Positions 1 through 8,700 of a stretch of DNA of 64,000 nt are shown here, piece by piece; position 1 is the first letter of the stretch, and each line of letters starts with the position of its first letter. The notes under the pieces are model-generated. The model saw nothing but the letters and a program-made list of their open reading frames with translations. It was not told the DNA's origin and searched no databases. This stretch comes from JBEVOS01 sp964563395. Lineage in GTDB: Bacteria > Pseudomonadota > Alphaproteobacteria > Caulobacterales > Aquidulcibacteraceae. The stretch covers positions 124,001 through 188,000 of the forward strand of contig CAZLWK010000004.1 of NCBI GenBank assembly GCA_964563395.1. Reading direction: 5' to 3'. The position numbers were made by a program, and so were the translations under genes.

Positions 1-2
1 GC

Positions 3-254
3 CGCTTCGTCAATGAAAAGAGCCTCGCCGCCACGGAGCGCTTCGGCGCCATCGCGGCGGAAGCGGGCATGTCGCTGGTCACGCTCGCAACGGCCTGGAG
101 CAAGCAGCACGATTTCGTCGCCTCCACCATTGTCGGCGTCACATCGCTCGCGCAGGTCGATGAAATCCTCGCCGCCGCCGATCTCACGCTCAGCCAGGAC
201 GTGATGAAGGCCGTCGACAAGGTGTCGAAGGAGATCCTCTACCCGATGGGCTAA
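3..254 (+). CDS. Aldo/keto reductase, C-terminal fragment
   Basis: The window opens inside a gene read in frame from base 3. The 83 visible residues resemble the C-terminal part of aldo/keto reductases: an ATERFGAIAAEAGMSLVTLA-type helix (the agent finding cofactor-contacting residues), then TIVGVTSLAQVDE, the segment that in this superfamily contacts the NADP 2'-phosphate, then a closing helix and LYPMG. The family reduces carbonyls with NADPH in the cytoplasm. The catalytic Asp-Tyr-Lys-His part lies upstream of the window, so substrate cannot be judged. It converges on the YqgE gene with 4 bases between stops. Confidence 0.8.
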   Translation, partial: RFVNEKSLAATERFGAIAAEAGMSLVTLATAWSKQHDFVASTIVGVTSLAQVDEILAAADLTLSQDVMKAVDKVSKEILYPMG

Positions 255-258
255 GCCC

Positions 259-819
259 TCACGCGCGTCCCGCGTCGCCGCTCAGCTGGCCCGGTTCGAA
301 GCCCAGGCGCCGGATCGCGCGCGCCCATTTGTCCGCGTGCTCGGCGCCGAACACGATGGCGTCGTCGGGATCGACCACGAGCCAGGCGTTGCGCTTGAGC
401 TCTTCCTCCAGCTGGCCCGCGCCCCATCCCGAACAGCCGAGCGCCAGAAGGAAGCGCGAGGGCGCCGCCTCGCCGCCGATCGCTTCCAGCACGTCGCGCG
501 TCGCGGTGAGGCGGATGCCGGGCGCCACGTCCTGCGTCGCGCCCTCGGTCTCGTAATCATCGCTGTGCAGCACATAGCCGCGGTCAGGCTTCACCGGGCC
601 GCCATCCATCACGATGCGCGGTGAGACGTCGTCGCGCGCATTGATGCCCAGATGATCGAGCACGTCGCCCAGCGTGAGCTGGTCCTTCGGCTTGTTCACG
701 ATCAGCCCCATCGCGTGCTCGCTCGTATGCTGGCACATGATGATGACGGAATGGTCGAACCGGGGATCGCCGATCCCGGGCATCGCCACCAGGAGCTTGC
801 CGGCCAGGGTGTCATCCAT
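259..819 (-). CDS. YqgE/AlgH family protein
   Basis: A 186-residue protein of the YqgE/AlgH (DUF179) family. Family hallmarks seen in order: GKLLVAMPGIGDPRF at the N-terminus, the GLIVNKP motif near residue 40, GGPVKPDRGYVLH in the middle, and GCSGWGAGQLEEEL near residue 140. The molecular function is unsettled; the family was first linked to alginate regulation in Pseudomonas. The frame stays open upstream to 945, but that stretch is Arg/Pro/Ala-rich and contains an 11-bp tandem repeat, so I chose the ATG at 819, which gives the usual family N-terminus and length. Confidence 0.9.
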   Translation of the reverse strand: MDDTLAGKLLVAMPGIGDPRFDHSVIIMCQHTSEHAMGLIVNKPKDQLTLGDVLDHLGINARDDVSPRIVMDGGPVKPDRGYVLHSDDYETEGATQDVAPGIRLTATRDVLEAIGGEAAPSRFLLALGCSGWGAGQLEEELKRNAWLVVDPDDAIVFGAEHADKWARAIRRLGFEPGQLSGDAGRA

Positions 820-844
820 GGCCCATGCTCGCCTCTTCGCGCGC

Positions 845-882
845 GCGCGGCAAGAGCGCGGCAAGAGCGCGGCAAGAGCGCG
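845..882. repeat. 11-bp tandem repeat, 3.4 copies
   Basis: The unit GCGCGGCAAGA occurs at 845-855, 856-866 and 867-877, followed by a partial GCGCG to 882. All three copies are identical. It lies in the 5' leader of the yqgE gene, between it and the divergent peroxiredoxin gene. Perfect identity suggests a slippage-prone recent expansion; a role in expression is possible but unsupported. Confidence 0.85.
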
Positions 883-962
883 CGGCGAAGGCGCATGGGG
901 GGCGGGTGACGAAACCGCCGCCCATGCGTTAGGAGGAGGCCGCAAAGAGGAGACGCGCCGCC

Positions 963-1442
963 ATGATCAAAGTCGGAGACAAATTGCCGGAGGCTGCCTT
1001 CACCGTGCCGGGCGCCGACGGCCTCAAGCAAATGACCACGCAGGAGATTTTCGCCGGTAAGCGCGTGGCGCTGTTCGCCGTGCCGGGGGCCTTCACGCCG
1101 ACCTGCTCGGCGCGCCATCTGCCGAGCTTCCGCGACAAGGCGGGCGAGCTGAAGGCCAAGGGCGTCGACCTCATCGCCTGCACCGCCGTCAACGACGCTT
1201 TCGTGATGGGCGCCTGGGCCAAGGACCAGAATGTCGGGGACATGCTGATGCTGGCCGACGGCAATGGGGATTTCGCCCGCGCCATCGGTCTGGAATTGGA
1301 CGGCACGAAATTCGGGATGGGCAAGCGCTCGCTGCGCTATTCGATGATCGTGAACGATGGCGTGGTCGAAACGCTCAATGTCGAAGAGGGCGGCGAATAC
1401 AAGGTCTCCAGCGCCGAATATATGCTCGGCCAGCTTGGTTGA
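963..1442 (+). CDS. Peroxiredoxin, Prx5/type II family
   Basis: A 159-residue thiol peroxidase of the Prx5 (redoxin, AhpC/TSA) family, which reduces hydrogen peroxide and organic hydroperoxides using glutathione or thioredoxin-type donors. The peroxidatic cysteine is C48 in PGAFTPTCSARHLPSF, the diagnostic Prx5 motif. A second cysteine, C73 in LIACTAVNDAF, lies where type II peroxiredoxins carry their second conserved cysteine. Length matches the family. The ATG at 963 follows a GGAGGAGG-like purine stretch about 25 bases upstream and GAGGAGACG closer in. Cytosolic; no signal peptide. Transcribed alone, divergent from yqgE. Confidence 0.93.
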   Translation: MIKVGDKLPEAAFTVPGADGLKQMTTQEIFAGKRVALFAVPGAFTPTCSARHLPSFRDKAGELKAKGVDLIACTAVNDAFVMGAWAKDQNVGDMLMLADGNGDFARAIGLELDGTKFGMGKRSLRYSMIVNDGVVETLNVEEGGEYKVSSAEYMLGQLG

Positions 1443-1479
1443 TCTGGGATCGCGACCCCGGATTTAGCCTTAACGCCGT

Positions 1480-1535
1480 GTCAGCATGTCGCTGACCTTT
1501 ACGTAACCCAGGCGCGCTAAACTGCGCGTCCTGGG
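1480..1535 (+). other. Two small inverted repeats between peroxiredoxin and SPFH genes
   Basis: GTCAGC (1480-1485) pairs with GCTGAC (1491-1496), followed by CTTT, a weak terminator-like hairpin for the peroxiredoxin gene. CCCAGGCGCG (1507-1516) pairs with CGCG-T-CCTGGG (1525-1535), with a one-base bulge, just ahead of the SPFH start at 1551. Either may act in termination or 5' leader structure. Only the base pairing is seen; function is inferred. Confidence 0.4.
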
Positions 1536-1550
1536 TGCGCGGGGTCGGGC

Positions 1551-2465
1551 ATGGGTGAATTCGTCTTTATCGTTTTGGCCTTCCTGGCCCTGGTGATCGC
1601 GTTCAGCGTCATCAAAGTGGTGCCGCAGGGCCGGCAATGGACCGTCGAGCGCTTCGGCCGCTACACGCAGACGCTCAAGCCCGGCATCGCGTTTCTGATC
1701 CCGTTCATGGACCGCGTGGGACGCAAGCTCTCCATGATGGAGACGGTTCTGGACGTGCCGCGCCAGGAAGTGATCACCAAGGACAACGCGATCGTCTCGC
1801 TCGACGCGGTCGTGTTCATCCAGGTGATCGATGCCGCGCGCGCGGCCTATGAGGTCGAGAACCTCAACAACGCCATCCTCAATCTTTCGGTCACCAATGT
1901 GCGCACGGTCGTCGGCGCGATGGATCTCGACGAGGTCTTGTCCCAGCGCGACGCCATTAATGCGCGCCTCCTGACCGTGATCGACGCCGCCACCTCAGCC
2001 TGGGGCGTCAAGGTGCTGCGCATCGAGATCAAGGATTTGACCCCGCCGCCGGATATCAACGCCGCCATGGCCCGCCAGATGAAGGCCGAGCGCGAGCGCC
2101 GGGCGCTGATCCTCGAGGCGGAGGGCGAGCGCCAGGCCGCCGTGCTGCGCGCCGAGGGCGCCAAACAAGCCGCGATCCTGGAAGCGGAGGGCCGCCGTGA
2201 AGCCGCGTTCCGCGACGCCGAGGCCCGCGAGCGCGCCGCCGAGGCGGAAGCCAAGGCGACCGAAATGGTGTCGGAGGCCATCGCCAAGGGCGACGTAAAC
2301 GCGATCCGCTATTTCCTCGGGCAAAAATACATCGAGGCGTTCGGCGAACTCGCCACCGCCAACCAGCAGCGCACCGTGATCGTGCCCGCCGATTTCGCCG
2401 GCCTCGCCGGCCTCATCGAGGGCTTGCGCGCCCTCAATGCGGCGCCGGATATGAAGCCGCGCTAA
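1551..2465 (+). CDS. SPFH/band 7 (stomatin-like, QmcA type) membrane protein
   Basis: A 304-residue stomatin/QmcA-type protein. One N-terminal membrane segment (about residues 3-22) is followed by the band 7 domain beginning with VPQGRQWTVERFGRYTQTL. An Ala/Glu-rich coiled coil with repeated AEGE/AEGR/AEGAK units covers about residues 180-245, and the C-terminus contains the typical YFLGQKYIEAFGELA. Such proteins oligomerise in the inner membrane as ring or cage scaffolds and pair with NfeD proteins. The nfeD-like gene starts 13 bases downstream, the classic partner arrangement, so a shared operon and complex are likely. Confidence 0.93.
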   Translation: MGEFVFIVLAFLALVIAFSVIKVVPQGRQWTVERFGRYTQTLKPGIAFLIPFMDRVGRKLSMMETVLDVPRQEVITKDNAIVSLDAVVFIQVIDAARAAYEVENLNNAILNLSVTNVRTVVGAMDLDEVLSQRDAINARLLTVIDAATSAWGVKVLRIEIKDLTPPPDINAAMARQMKAERERRALILEAEGERQAAVLRAEGAKQAAILEAEGRREAAFRDAEARERAAEAEAKATEMVSEAIAKGDVNAIRYFLGQKYIEAFGELATANQQRTVIVPADFAGLAGLIEGLRALNAAPDMKPR

Positions 2466-2478
2466 GGCGGAGCAAGCG

Positions 2479-2940
2479 ATGGGCGATGTCATCTATTGGC
2501 TGACCAATGTGGACACGTCCCATTGGCTGGTGCTGGCGCTGATCCTTCTGATCGCGGAACTCACCACCGGCACCACCTATCTGCTTTGGCCCGCCGTCGC
2601 GGCGGGGCTGACGGGCCTCGCCTCGCTCTTCTTCGGCCTCGCCTTTGGCGCGGAGGTGGCGTCGTTCGCGGTGCTCACGATCGCCTTGACGCTGATCGGC
2701 CGGCCCATCGTGCGCGACCGCCTCTACAAGCGCGTGGACGCAACGCCCCTCAATGAGCGCGGCGCGAGCCTCATCGGCGCGCGCGCCGTCGCGGTCGATG
2801 CGTTCGCCAACAACGCGGGTTCGGTGAAGCTGGGCGACACGATCTGGCGCGCCGCGAGCGCCGACCCTGTGGCCGCCGGGCAGGCGGTGGAGATCGTCGG
2901 CGTGGAAGGCGCGACGCTGCAAGTGAGGCCCGTGGGCTAA
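2479..2940 (+). CDS. NfeD family membrane protein
   Basis: A 153-residue short NfeD-type protein. Membrane segments lie at about residues 15-33 and 37-72, followed by a C-terminal OB-fold domain of about 70 residues (GARAVAVDAF through VEGATLQVRPV). The short form lacks the serine-protease domain of long NfeD proteins. It sits 13 bases after the SPFH gene behind the ribosome-binding sequence GGCGGAG; SPFH/NfeD pairs act together in membrane organisation. Its TAA stop (2938-2940) overlaps the stop codon of the convergent marR gene. Confidence 0.9.
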   Translation: MGDVIYWLTNVDTSHWLVLALILLIAELTTGTTYLLWPAVAAGLTGLASLFFGLAFGAEVASFAVLTIALTLIGRPIVRDRLYKRVDATPLNERGASLIGARAVAVDAFANNAGSVKLGDTIWRAASADPVAAGQAVEIVGVEGATLQVRPVG

Positions 2941-3389
2941 TCGCGCGCGGCGTCGAGCACGTCCTTCAAGCGCTCCAGAAACGGCAAGGCGGCGGCGAAT
3001 TCCTCGCCCGGTATGGTTTTGAGCAAAGCCCGCAATTCAGGTTCGAGCGCGGCGAGCGCGCGGGTGCGCGCCGCGCGCCCGGCCTTGGTCAGGCGCACGA
3101 TCTTGGCCCGCCCGTCGCGCGCGTCGCTCTCAACGCTCACATAGCCCATGGCTTCAAGGCGCTGCAGCGTGTTCGTCATCGCGCCCTTCGTCACCTGGAA
3201 GGCGCGCGCGAGCGAGGCGGGCGCTTGGCCTTCCACGCCGCGCACAACGAAATGATTGAGCACGCCGAAGCCGGCCATGGAGAGGCCGTGCTCCAACAGC
3301 CGCTCCATCGCGGTTTGGCTGAGCTGCGCGATGATGGCGGTCAAATTGAGCGCGCGAAAGGCGGCGGCGGAGGCGTCCTCGGGCCTCAT
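2937..3389 (-). CDS. MarR family transcriptional regulator
   Basis: A 150-residue winged-helix regulator. The MarR fold is visible as a dimerisation helix, then LARAFQVTKGAMTNTLQRLEAMG (recognition helix region, about residues 58-80), the wing with SDARDGRAKIVRLTKAGR, and a C-terminal helix. MarR proteins usually repress their own operon and release on binding small phenolics or on oxidation. The ATG at 3389 overlaps the stop of the upstream nitroreductase gene (ATGA at 3386-3389), so the two are translationally coupled. The likely operator is the palindrome cluster at 4531-4570, ahead of the nitroreductase. The frame continues upstream inside the nitroreductase gene but is not family-like there. 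Confidence 0.9.
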   Translation of the reverse strand: MRPEDASAAAFRALNLTAIIAQLSQTAMERLLEHGLSMAGFGVLNHFVVRGVEGQAPASLARAFQVTKGAMTNTLQRLEAMGYVSVESDARDGRAKIVRLTKAGRAARTRALAALEPELRALLKTIPGEEFAAALPFLERLKDVLDAARD

Positions 3390-4519
3390 GCGCGGAGATG
3401 TTCGCCAAGGCCGCGGCGCGGCGCGGGCGGCGTCTGCGGACCATAGCCCACGCGCACCAGCATCTGCGTGCGCGCGCCGGGCGTGGCGCCGGTGAGCGTT
3501 TCGGCCTGACGATAAAGCGCGGCCATTTCGGGATATTCCTGCAGCGCCTGGCTCCACGGATGCATGGCGAGACCCTCGCGCGTGGCCGCCAGGTTAAGCC
3601 GCGCATAAGCGCGTCCCGCAGCGATTTGCGCAAGCCGTGTGTTCTCGGCGCTGCGCATCCAGACAAAGCCGGGACATGCAACCGCGAGCGCGAGCCATTG
3701 ATCGAGATTGGGCTTCGTCAGGAGATGCTCGGGATCGCGGAGTCCGCTGCAGCGCAAGAGGCCAAGCGGATTGACGACTTCCACAAACGCGCCTTCCACG
3801 GCGATGCCGTCGCGGTGGCGCGCGATCTCGGCCTTGCCGACGCGCAGCAAATGAATGGATTCCATGTGCGCGGCCGGCGTGTGCGATTCCATGTGGAAGC
3901 CGTCATGCACGAGCTGGCGCAATTGATCGCGCGCGCCGCCGCCGAGCGACCAGCCATAGGCGAGCCCTTCGCCTTGCGCGCTCGCGATCATCGCCCGCAC
4001 GGCGCTTTCAGGAACCGTGCGATCTTCATAAGGCTCGCGATTGGTGCGCCGCGCCAAAATCTGCGCGAACAGCGGATCCTTCACGCCGCCGGGGATGAGC
4101 TTCACGTGCGCGAAGGGGCGCTGATCGAGCGCGCGTTCGTCGCCGCCTTCTGGGAAGGGCGTGATCTCAGCCGCATAGCCCGCCTCCGCCGCCGCGAGCG
4201 ACAAGAGTTCGAGCATCGCGCCGCAGCCGATGCTGATCTGGCGCGAATAGGGATCGGTGTCGGGCAGGAGGCGCTGCAAATCCGGCCAGAGCATCATTTC
4301 GTCGGCGCCGATCAGTTCGACGAGCCAGGGCTGACGATTGTGCGGGTTGGGGGCGAGGATGGCGTGCGCGAGCGCGAAAAGGCGCGGATCGCTCTGGCCC
4401 GCGCCGGGATTGCGCCATGCGGCGATGGGATCGGGCAAGGGATCGCCCGAGGAGCAGGCCGGCAGCGGCAGCGCGGCGGCCGCGAACATCAGCGATAACA
4501 TCTGCCGGCGTGTGGCCAT
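3386..4519 (-). CDS. Acg-type nitroreductase-fold oxidoreductase, exported lipoprotein
   Basis: A 377-residue protein of the Acg branch of the FMN-dependent nitroreductase family. It has two half-repeats, with RRTNREPYEDRTVPESA in the middle as a family signature, and ends in the RVGYG segment typical of nitroreductase-like folds. The N-terminus has twin Arg (residues 4-5), a hydrophobic stretch and an LPAC lipobox with C22, so it is probably exported, perhaps by Tat, and lipidated. Some Acg members bury the flavin site with a lid and may store flavin rather than reduce substrates. It heads an operon with marR and has an operator-like palindrome cluster 12 bases upstream. Confidence 0.82.
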   Translation of the reverse strand: MATRRQMLSLMFAAAALPLPACSSGDPLPDPIAAWRNPGAGQSDPRLFALAHAILAPNPHNRQPWLVELIGADEMMLWPDLQRLLPDTDPYSRQISIGCGAMLELLSLAAAEAGYAAEITPFPEGGDERALDQRPFAHVKLIPGGVKDPLFAQILARRTNREPYEDRTVPESAVRAMIASAQGEGLAYGWSLGGGARDQLRQLVHDGFHMESHTPAAHMESIHLLRVGKAEIARHRDGIAVEGAFVEVVNPLGLLRCSGLRDPEHLLTKPNLDQWLALAVACPGFVWMRSAENTRLAQIAAGRAYARLNLAATREGLAMHPWSQALQEYPEMAALYRQAETLTGATPGARTQMLVRVGYGPQTPPAPRRGLGEHLRA

Positions 4520-4530
4520 CGGGGCGCTCC

Positions 4531-4570
4531 TTTAGTTCAACGCTTAACTAAATGGTTTAGTATTAAACCA
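4531..4570. promoter_or_regulatory. Overlapping palindromes, probable MarR operator
   Basis: This AT-rich island in GC-rich DNA holds three interlocking inverted repeats. TTTAGTT (4531-4537) pairs with AACTAAA (4546-4552). ACTAAA (4547-4552) pairs with TTTAGT (4556-4561). TGGTTTA (4553-4559) pairs with TAAACCA (4564-4570). All arms are perfect. It lies just upstream of the nitroreductase-marR operon (start 4519) and 92 bases before the divergent GST gene. Spacing and symmetry suit one or two MarR dimers. Binding is inferred, not shown. Confidence 0.65.
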
Positions 4571-4661
4571 AATCGCGCGAGTCAAGCCGCCACACGATGA
4601 GCGCTTGAGCTGACGTCCCGCCATGGCCTAAGCGCGGAGGCGATAGGGAGCATCAACAGCC

Positions 4662-5576
4662 ATGAGCGCCGACGACATCATCTTCCATTGCTATGATCTG
4701 TCGCCCTTTTCAGAGAAGGTGCGCGTCGTCTTCGGCATCAAGGACATGGCCTGGCGGGCCTGCGCCCAGCCCGTGATCATGCCCAAGCCCGACCTCATCC
4801 CGCTCACCGGCGGCTATCGCAAAATCCCGGTGATGCAGATCGGCGCGGATATTTTTTGCGACAGCCGGGCCATCATCGCCGAATTGGATCGCCGCCAGCC
4901 GTCGCCCAGCATCGGGCTCGGCCTCGGCCATGCCAGCGGCGTTTGGACCGACAAGACGCTCTTTCCGCTGACCATTCCGGTGATTTTCGGCAGCGGCAAA
5001 TTCCAGGTGGACGAGGCGTTCATCGAGGATCGGGCCAAGCTCTCCGGCCAGCGCATGGACCCCGCCATGCTCGCCGCCGCCATTCCCTACGCCCGCGCGG
5101 GCCTGCGCGCGCATCTAGCCCCCGTGGACGCGCAATTGCGCGCCGGCGGCAAATTCCTGGCCGGCGATACGCCCACCTATGCCGACGCCAATCTCTATTA
5201 CATCCTTTATTTCGTCGGCTTCGGGCTTGAGCCGGGCGCGGCGCTCTTTCCAGAATTGGAGGCGCTTGAAGCCTGGCGAAAGCGCGTCGCCGCCATCGGC
5301 CATGGACGGCGCGGCGAGATCGCGCCCGCCGATGCGCTGGACATCGCCAAGGCGGCACACCCGCGCCCGCCCGCGCCGTCGGTTCCGGACGATCCTTCAG
5401 GGCTGAAGCCCGGCCAGCGCGTCACCGTCTCGGCGGACGATTACGGCCGTGACCAGATCGCGGGCGAACTCTCCTCGGTCGGGGCCGACCACGTCACCAT
5501 CCTGCGCGAGGACCCGCGCGTGGGGCAGGTGGCGGTGCATTTTCCGCGCGCTGGCTTCGTCGTCGCGCCCGCATAG
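4662..5576 (+). CDS. Glutathione S-transferase family protein with C-terminal add-on
   Basis: A 304-residue protein. Residues 6-85 form a thioredoxin-like GST N-domain (FHCYDLSPFSEKVRVV, then YRKIPVMQIG with the cis-Pro, then DSRAIIAEL). Residues 100-225 are the all-helical C-domain. An extra segment of about 65 residues (PSGLKPGQRVTVSADDYGRD to the end) looks like a small beta barrel of SH3-like type. This fusion recurs in alphaproteobacterial GSTs. Substrate is unknown; the family conjugates or reduces electrophiles with glutathione in the cytosol. It is divergent from the nitroreductase-marR operon, so the palindromes at 4531-4570 may also affect it. Confidence 0.85.
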   Translation: MSADDIIFHCYDLSPFSEKVRVVFGIKDMAWRACAQPVIMPKPDLIPLTGGYRKIPVMQIGADIFCDSRAIIAELDRRQPSPSIGLGLGHASGVWTDKTLFPLTIPVIFGSGKFQVDEAFIEDRAKLSGQRMDPAMLAAAIPYARAGLRAHLAPVDAQLRAGGKFLAGDTPTYADANLYYILYFVGFGLEPGAALFPELEALEAWRKRVAAIGHGRRGEIAPADALDIAKAAHPRPPAPSVPDDPSGLKPGQRVTVSADDYGRDQIAGELSSVGADHVTILREDPRVGQVAVHFPRAGFVVAPA

Positions 5577-5719
5577 CGCCCGGCGTCAAAGCCGGCTATG
5601 CACGCGCCATGGCCGGCCATCGTTCGATCCGAATTCCTCGCCCGGCCCGCGTCTGAGCGCACGCTCCGCGGGACCGGGTCGCTTTGCTATCCTCTTTCCT
5701 CTGATCTGGAGATTCGCCC

Positions 5720-8700
5720 GTGGCCGATGCGAGCGCGGCGCGCGATTACCGCCCGACCCTTTTTCTTCCCGAAACCCCGTTTCCGATGAAGGCGGGTCTG
5801 CCCCAGCGCGAGCCGGATTGGATCAAGCGCTGGGACGAGATCGGGCTCTATAAGCGCCTGCGTGAAACCTCCGCCGGGCGGCCGACCTTCATCCTGCATG
5901 ACGGCCCGCCTTATGCGAACGGGGCGATCCATATCGGCCACGCCGAAAACAAGATCCTCAAGGATTTCGTCGTCCGCACCCGCCAGGCGCTCGGTTATGA
6001 TTCCGATTACGTGCCGGGCTGGGATTGTCACGGCCTGCCGATCGAATGGAAGGTCGAGGAGGATTTCCGCGCGCAAGGCAAGAAGAAGCAGGACGTCAGC
6101 GCGGTCGAATTCCGCAGCGCCTGCCGCGCCTATGCCGACAAATGGATCCCGCTTCAGCGCCAGGAATTCCGCCGCCTCGGCATCGAGGGCGATTGGGATA
6201 AGTATTATTCGACGATGAGCTTTGAAGCCGAAGCCGCCATCGCCGCCGAGTTTCATAAAGTGATCCGCACCGGCCTCGTCTATCGTGGGCAAAAGCCGGT
6301 GATGTGGAGCCCGGTGGAGCGCACCTCGCTCGCCGAAGCGGAGGTGGAATATCAGGAAAAAACCTCGACCACGATCTGGGTGAAGTTTCCGATCGTGGAT
6401 GGTCCGAACGCTGCGCGCGATCCCGCCGGCAATGTCATGGATGCAAGCGGCGGGCACGGCCCTGTGTCGATCGCCATCTGGACGACGACCCCTTGGACCA
6501 TTCCGGGCAATCGCGCGATCTCGTTTTCGCGCGACATTTCCTATGGTCTCTACGAAGTGCAAAGCATCGAACAAGGTCTTCCCTTCGCACCTTGGGTGAA
6601 GCCCGGCGAACGCCTGGCGCTCGCCGACAATCTCGCCGAAGACGTGATGAAGAACGCGAAGGCCGCGACGTGGACGCGGCTGGGCGATTTCGATCCGAGC
6701 GGCGTGATTTGCGCGCATCCGTTTCGCGCCAAGGGCTACGCATTCGACGTTCCGCTGCTCGCCGGCGATCATGTCACCGACGACGCAGGGACAGGCTTCG
6801 TGCACACCGCGCCCGGCCATGGCGCGGACGATTTCAACATCTGGCTCGCCACCGGCCACAAGCAGAGCGACATTCCCTACACCGTCGATGAAGACGGCCG
6901 CTTCACCAACGAAGCGCCGGGCTTCGAGGGCCTCGAAGTCCTCACGCTCGAGGGCAAGAATCTCGGCAAGGACGGCCCGGCCAACAAGGCCGTGATCGAC
7001 GCGCTTATCGAAGCGGGCGCGCTGCTCGCGCGCGGCGTGCTCAAGCACCAATATCCCCATTCCTGGCGCTCGCGCGCGCCGCTCATCTTCCGCGCCACGC
7101 CGCAATGGTTCGTCGCGCTCGACAAGCCCTTTGACGTTCAAGGGCAGGACCGGCGCGGCGCACAAAAGACATTGCGCGAGATTTGCTTGGCGGAGATCGA
7201 GCGCGTCGATTGGGGCCAGCATCGCCTTGGCGATCAGCGCGACAAGAACCGCATGAAGGCCATGGTGGAGACGCGGCCCGATTGGCTGGTCTCGCGTCAG
7301 CGCAATTGGGGCGTGCCGCTGGCCATGTTCGTGCGCAAGGACACTGGCGAAATCCTGATGGATGATGCGGTCGATGCGCGCATCATCGCCGCCATGCGCG
7401 AAGGCGGCGCCGATGTCTGGTGGGCGACGCCGGCGCAGGAATTCCTTGGGCCCGCCTACAAGGCCGAGGATTTCGAGAAGATCGAGGATATTCTTGACGT
7501 CTGGTTCGACAGCGGCTGCACGCACGCCTTCGTGCTCGGCACGCGGCCCACTTTGCCATACCCGGCGGACGTCTATCTTGAAGGCGCGGACCAGCATCGC
7601 GGCTGGTTTCAATCCTCGCTTCTGGAAAGCTGCGTCACGCGCGGGCGCGCGCCTTACGATGCGGTGATCACCTATGGCTTTGCCGTCGCCGAGGACGGGC
7701 GCAAGATGTCGAAATCGCTCGGCAATGGCGTCGAGCCGCAGGACGTGCAGAAGCAATATGGCATCGAAATCTTCCGCATCCTTGTCGCCAGCGCCGATTA
7801 TCGCGACGAGCTGCGCATCGGCAAAACCATCTTCGAGCAATCGTCGGAAACCTATCGCAAGCTGCGCAACACGCTGCGCTATCTCCTTGGGGGGCTGAAG
7901 GGCTTTGACGAGAGCGAGCGTGTTTTTCCTCCCCCGCGCGCGGGGGAGGTGTCGCCGCAGGCGACGGAGGGGGCGTCCCCCCTCAGTCATGCTGCGCATG
8001 ACAGCTCCCCCGTAAACGGGGGAGCAACAGAAGCGCTGCCCCTCCTCGAACGCTGGCTGCTGCATCGCCTGCATGAACTCGACGGAACCGTACGCCGCGC
8101 TTACGAGACCTTCGAATTCCGCCACGCGCTCAGCGCCATCGTCGAATTCTGCAATGTCGATTTGTCGGCCTTCTATGTCGATGTGCGCAAGGATGCGCTC
8201 TATTGCGATCCGCGCGGCGCGCTGCGGCGCAGGGCCTGCCGCAGCGTGCTCGATGAGGTGTTCTCGCGCCTCACCATCTGGCTCGCGCCGATCATGCCGT
8301 TCACGACGGAGGAGGCCTGGCTCACGCGCTTTCCCGAGAGCGAGAGCGTGCATCTGCGCGTGATCCCGCCGATGCCGGAACACTGGCGCGACGATGCGGC
8401 GGCGGAGACCATGGCGCGCCTGCGCGCCGCGCGCGGCGTGGTGACGGGCGCGCTGGAAGTGGCGCGGCGCGACAAGAAGATCGGCGCGGCGCTCGAAGCC
8501 TGGCCGGTCGTCCATGTCGCGGACGCAGAGATGCTGGCGCTGCTGCAATCGGTCGATTTCGCCGAACTCTGCATAACGAGCGGCGTGACGCTGCTTGCGG
8601 GCGAGGGTCCGGCGGACGCTTTCCGCCTGGCCGAAACGCCGGGCGTTGCGGTGGTGGTTGAAAAAGCGCCGGGCGTGAAATGCGCGCGCTCATGGAAATA

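Noticed and set aside
5687..8548. Open frame of over 950 codons on the minus strand across ileS
   Set aside because: It mirrors the ileS codons; GC-rich DNA gives long antisense frames. It has no recognisable domain and overlaps an obviously real gene throughout.
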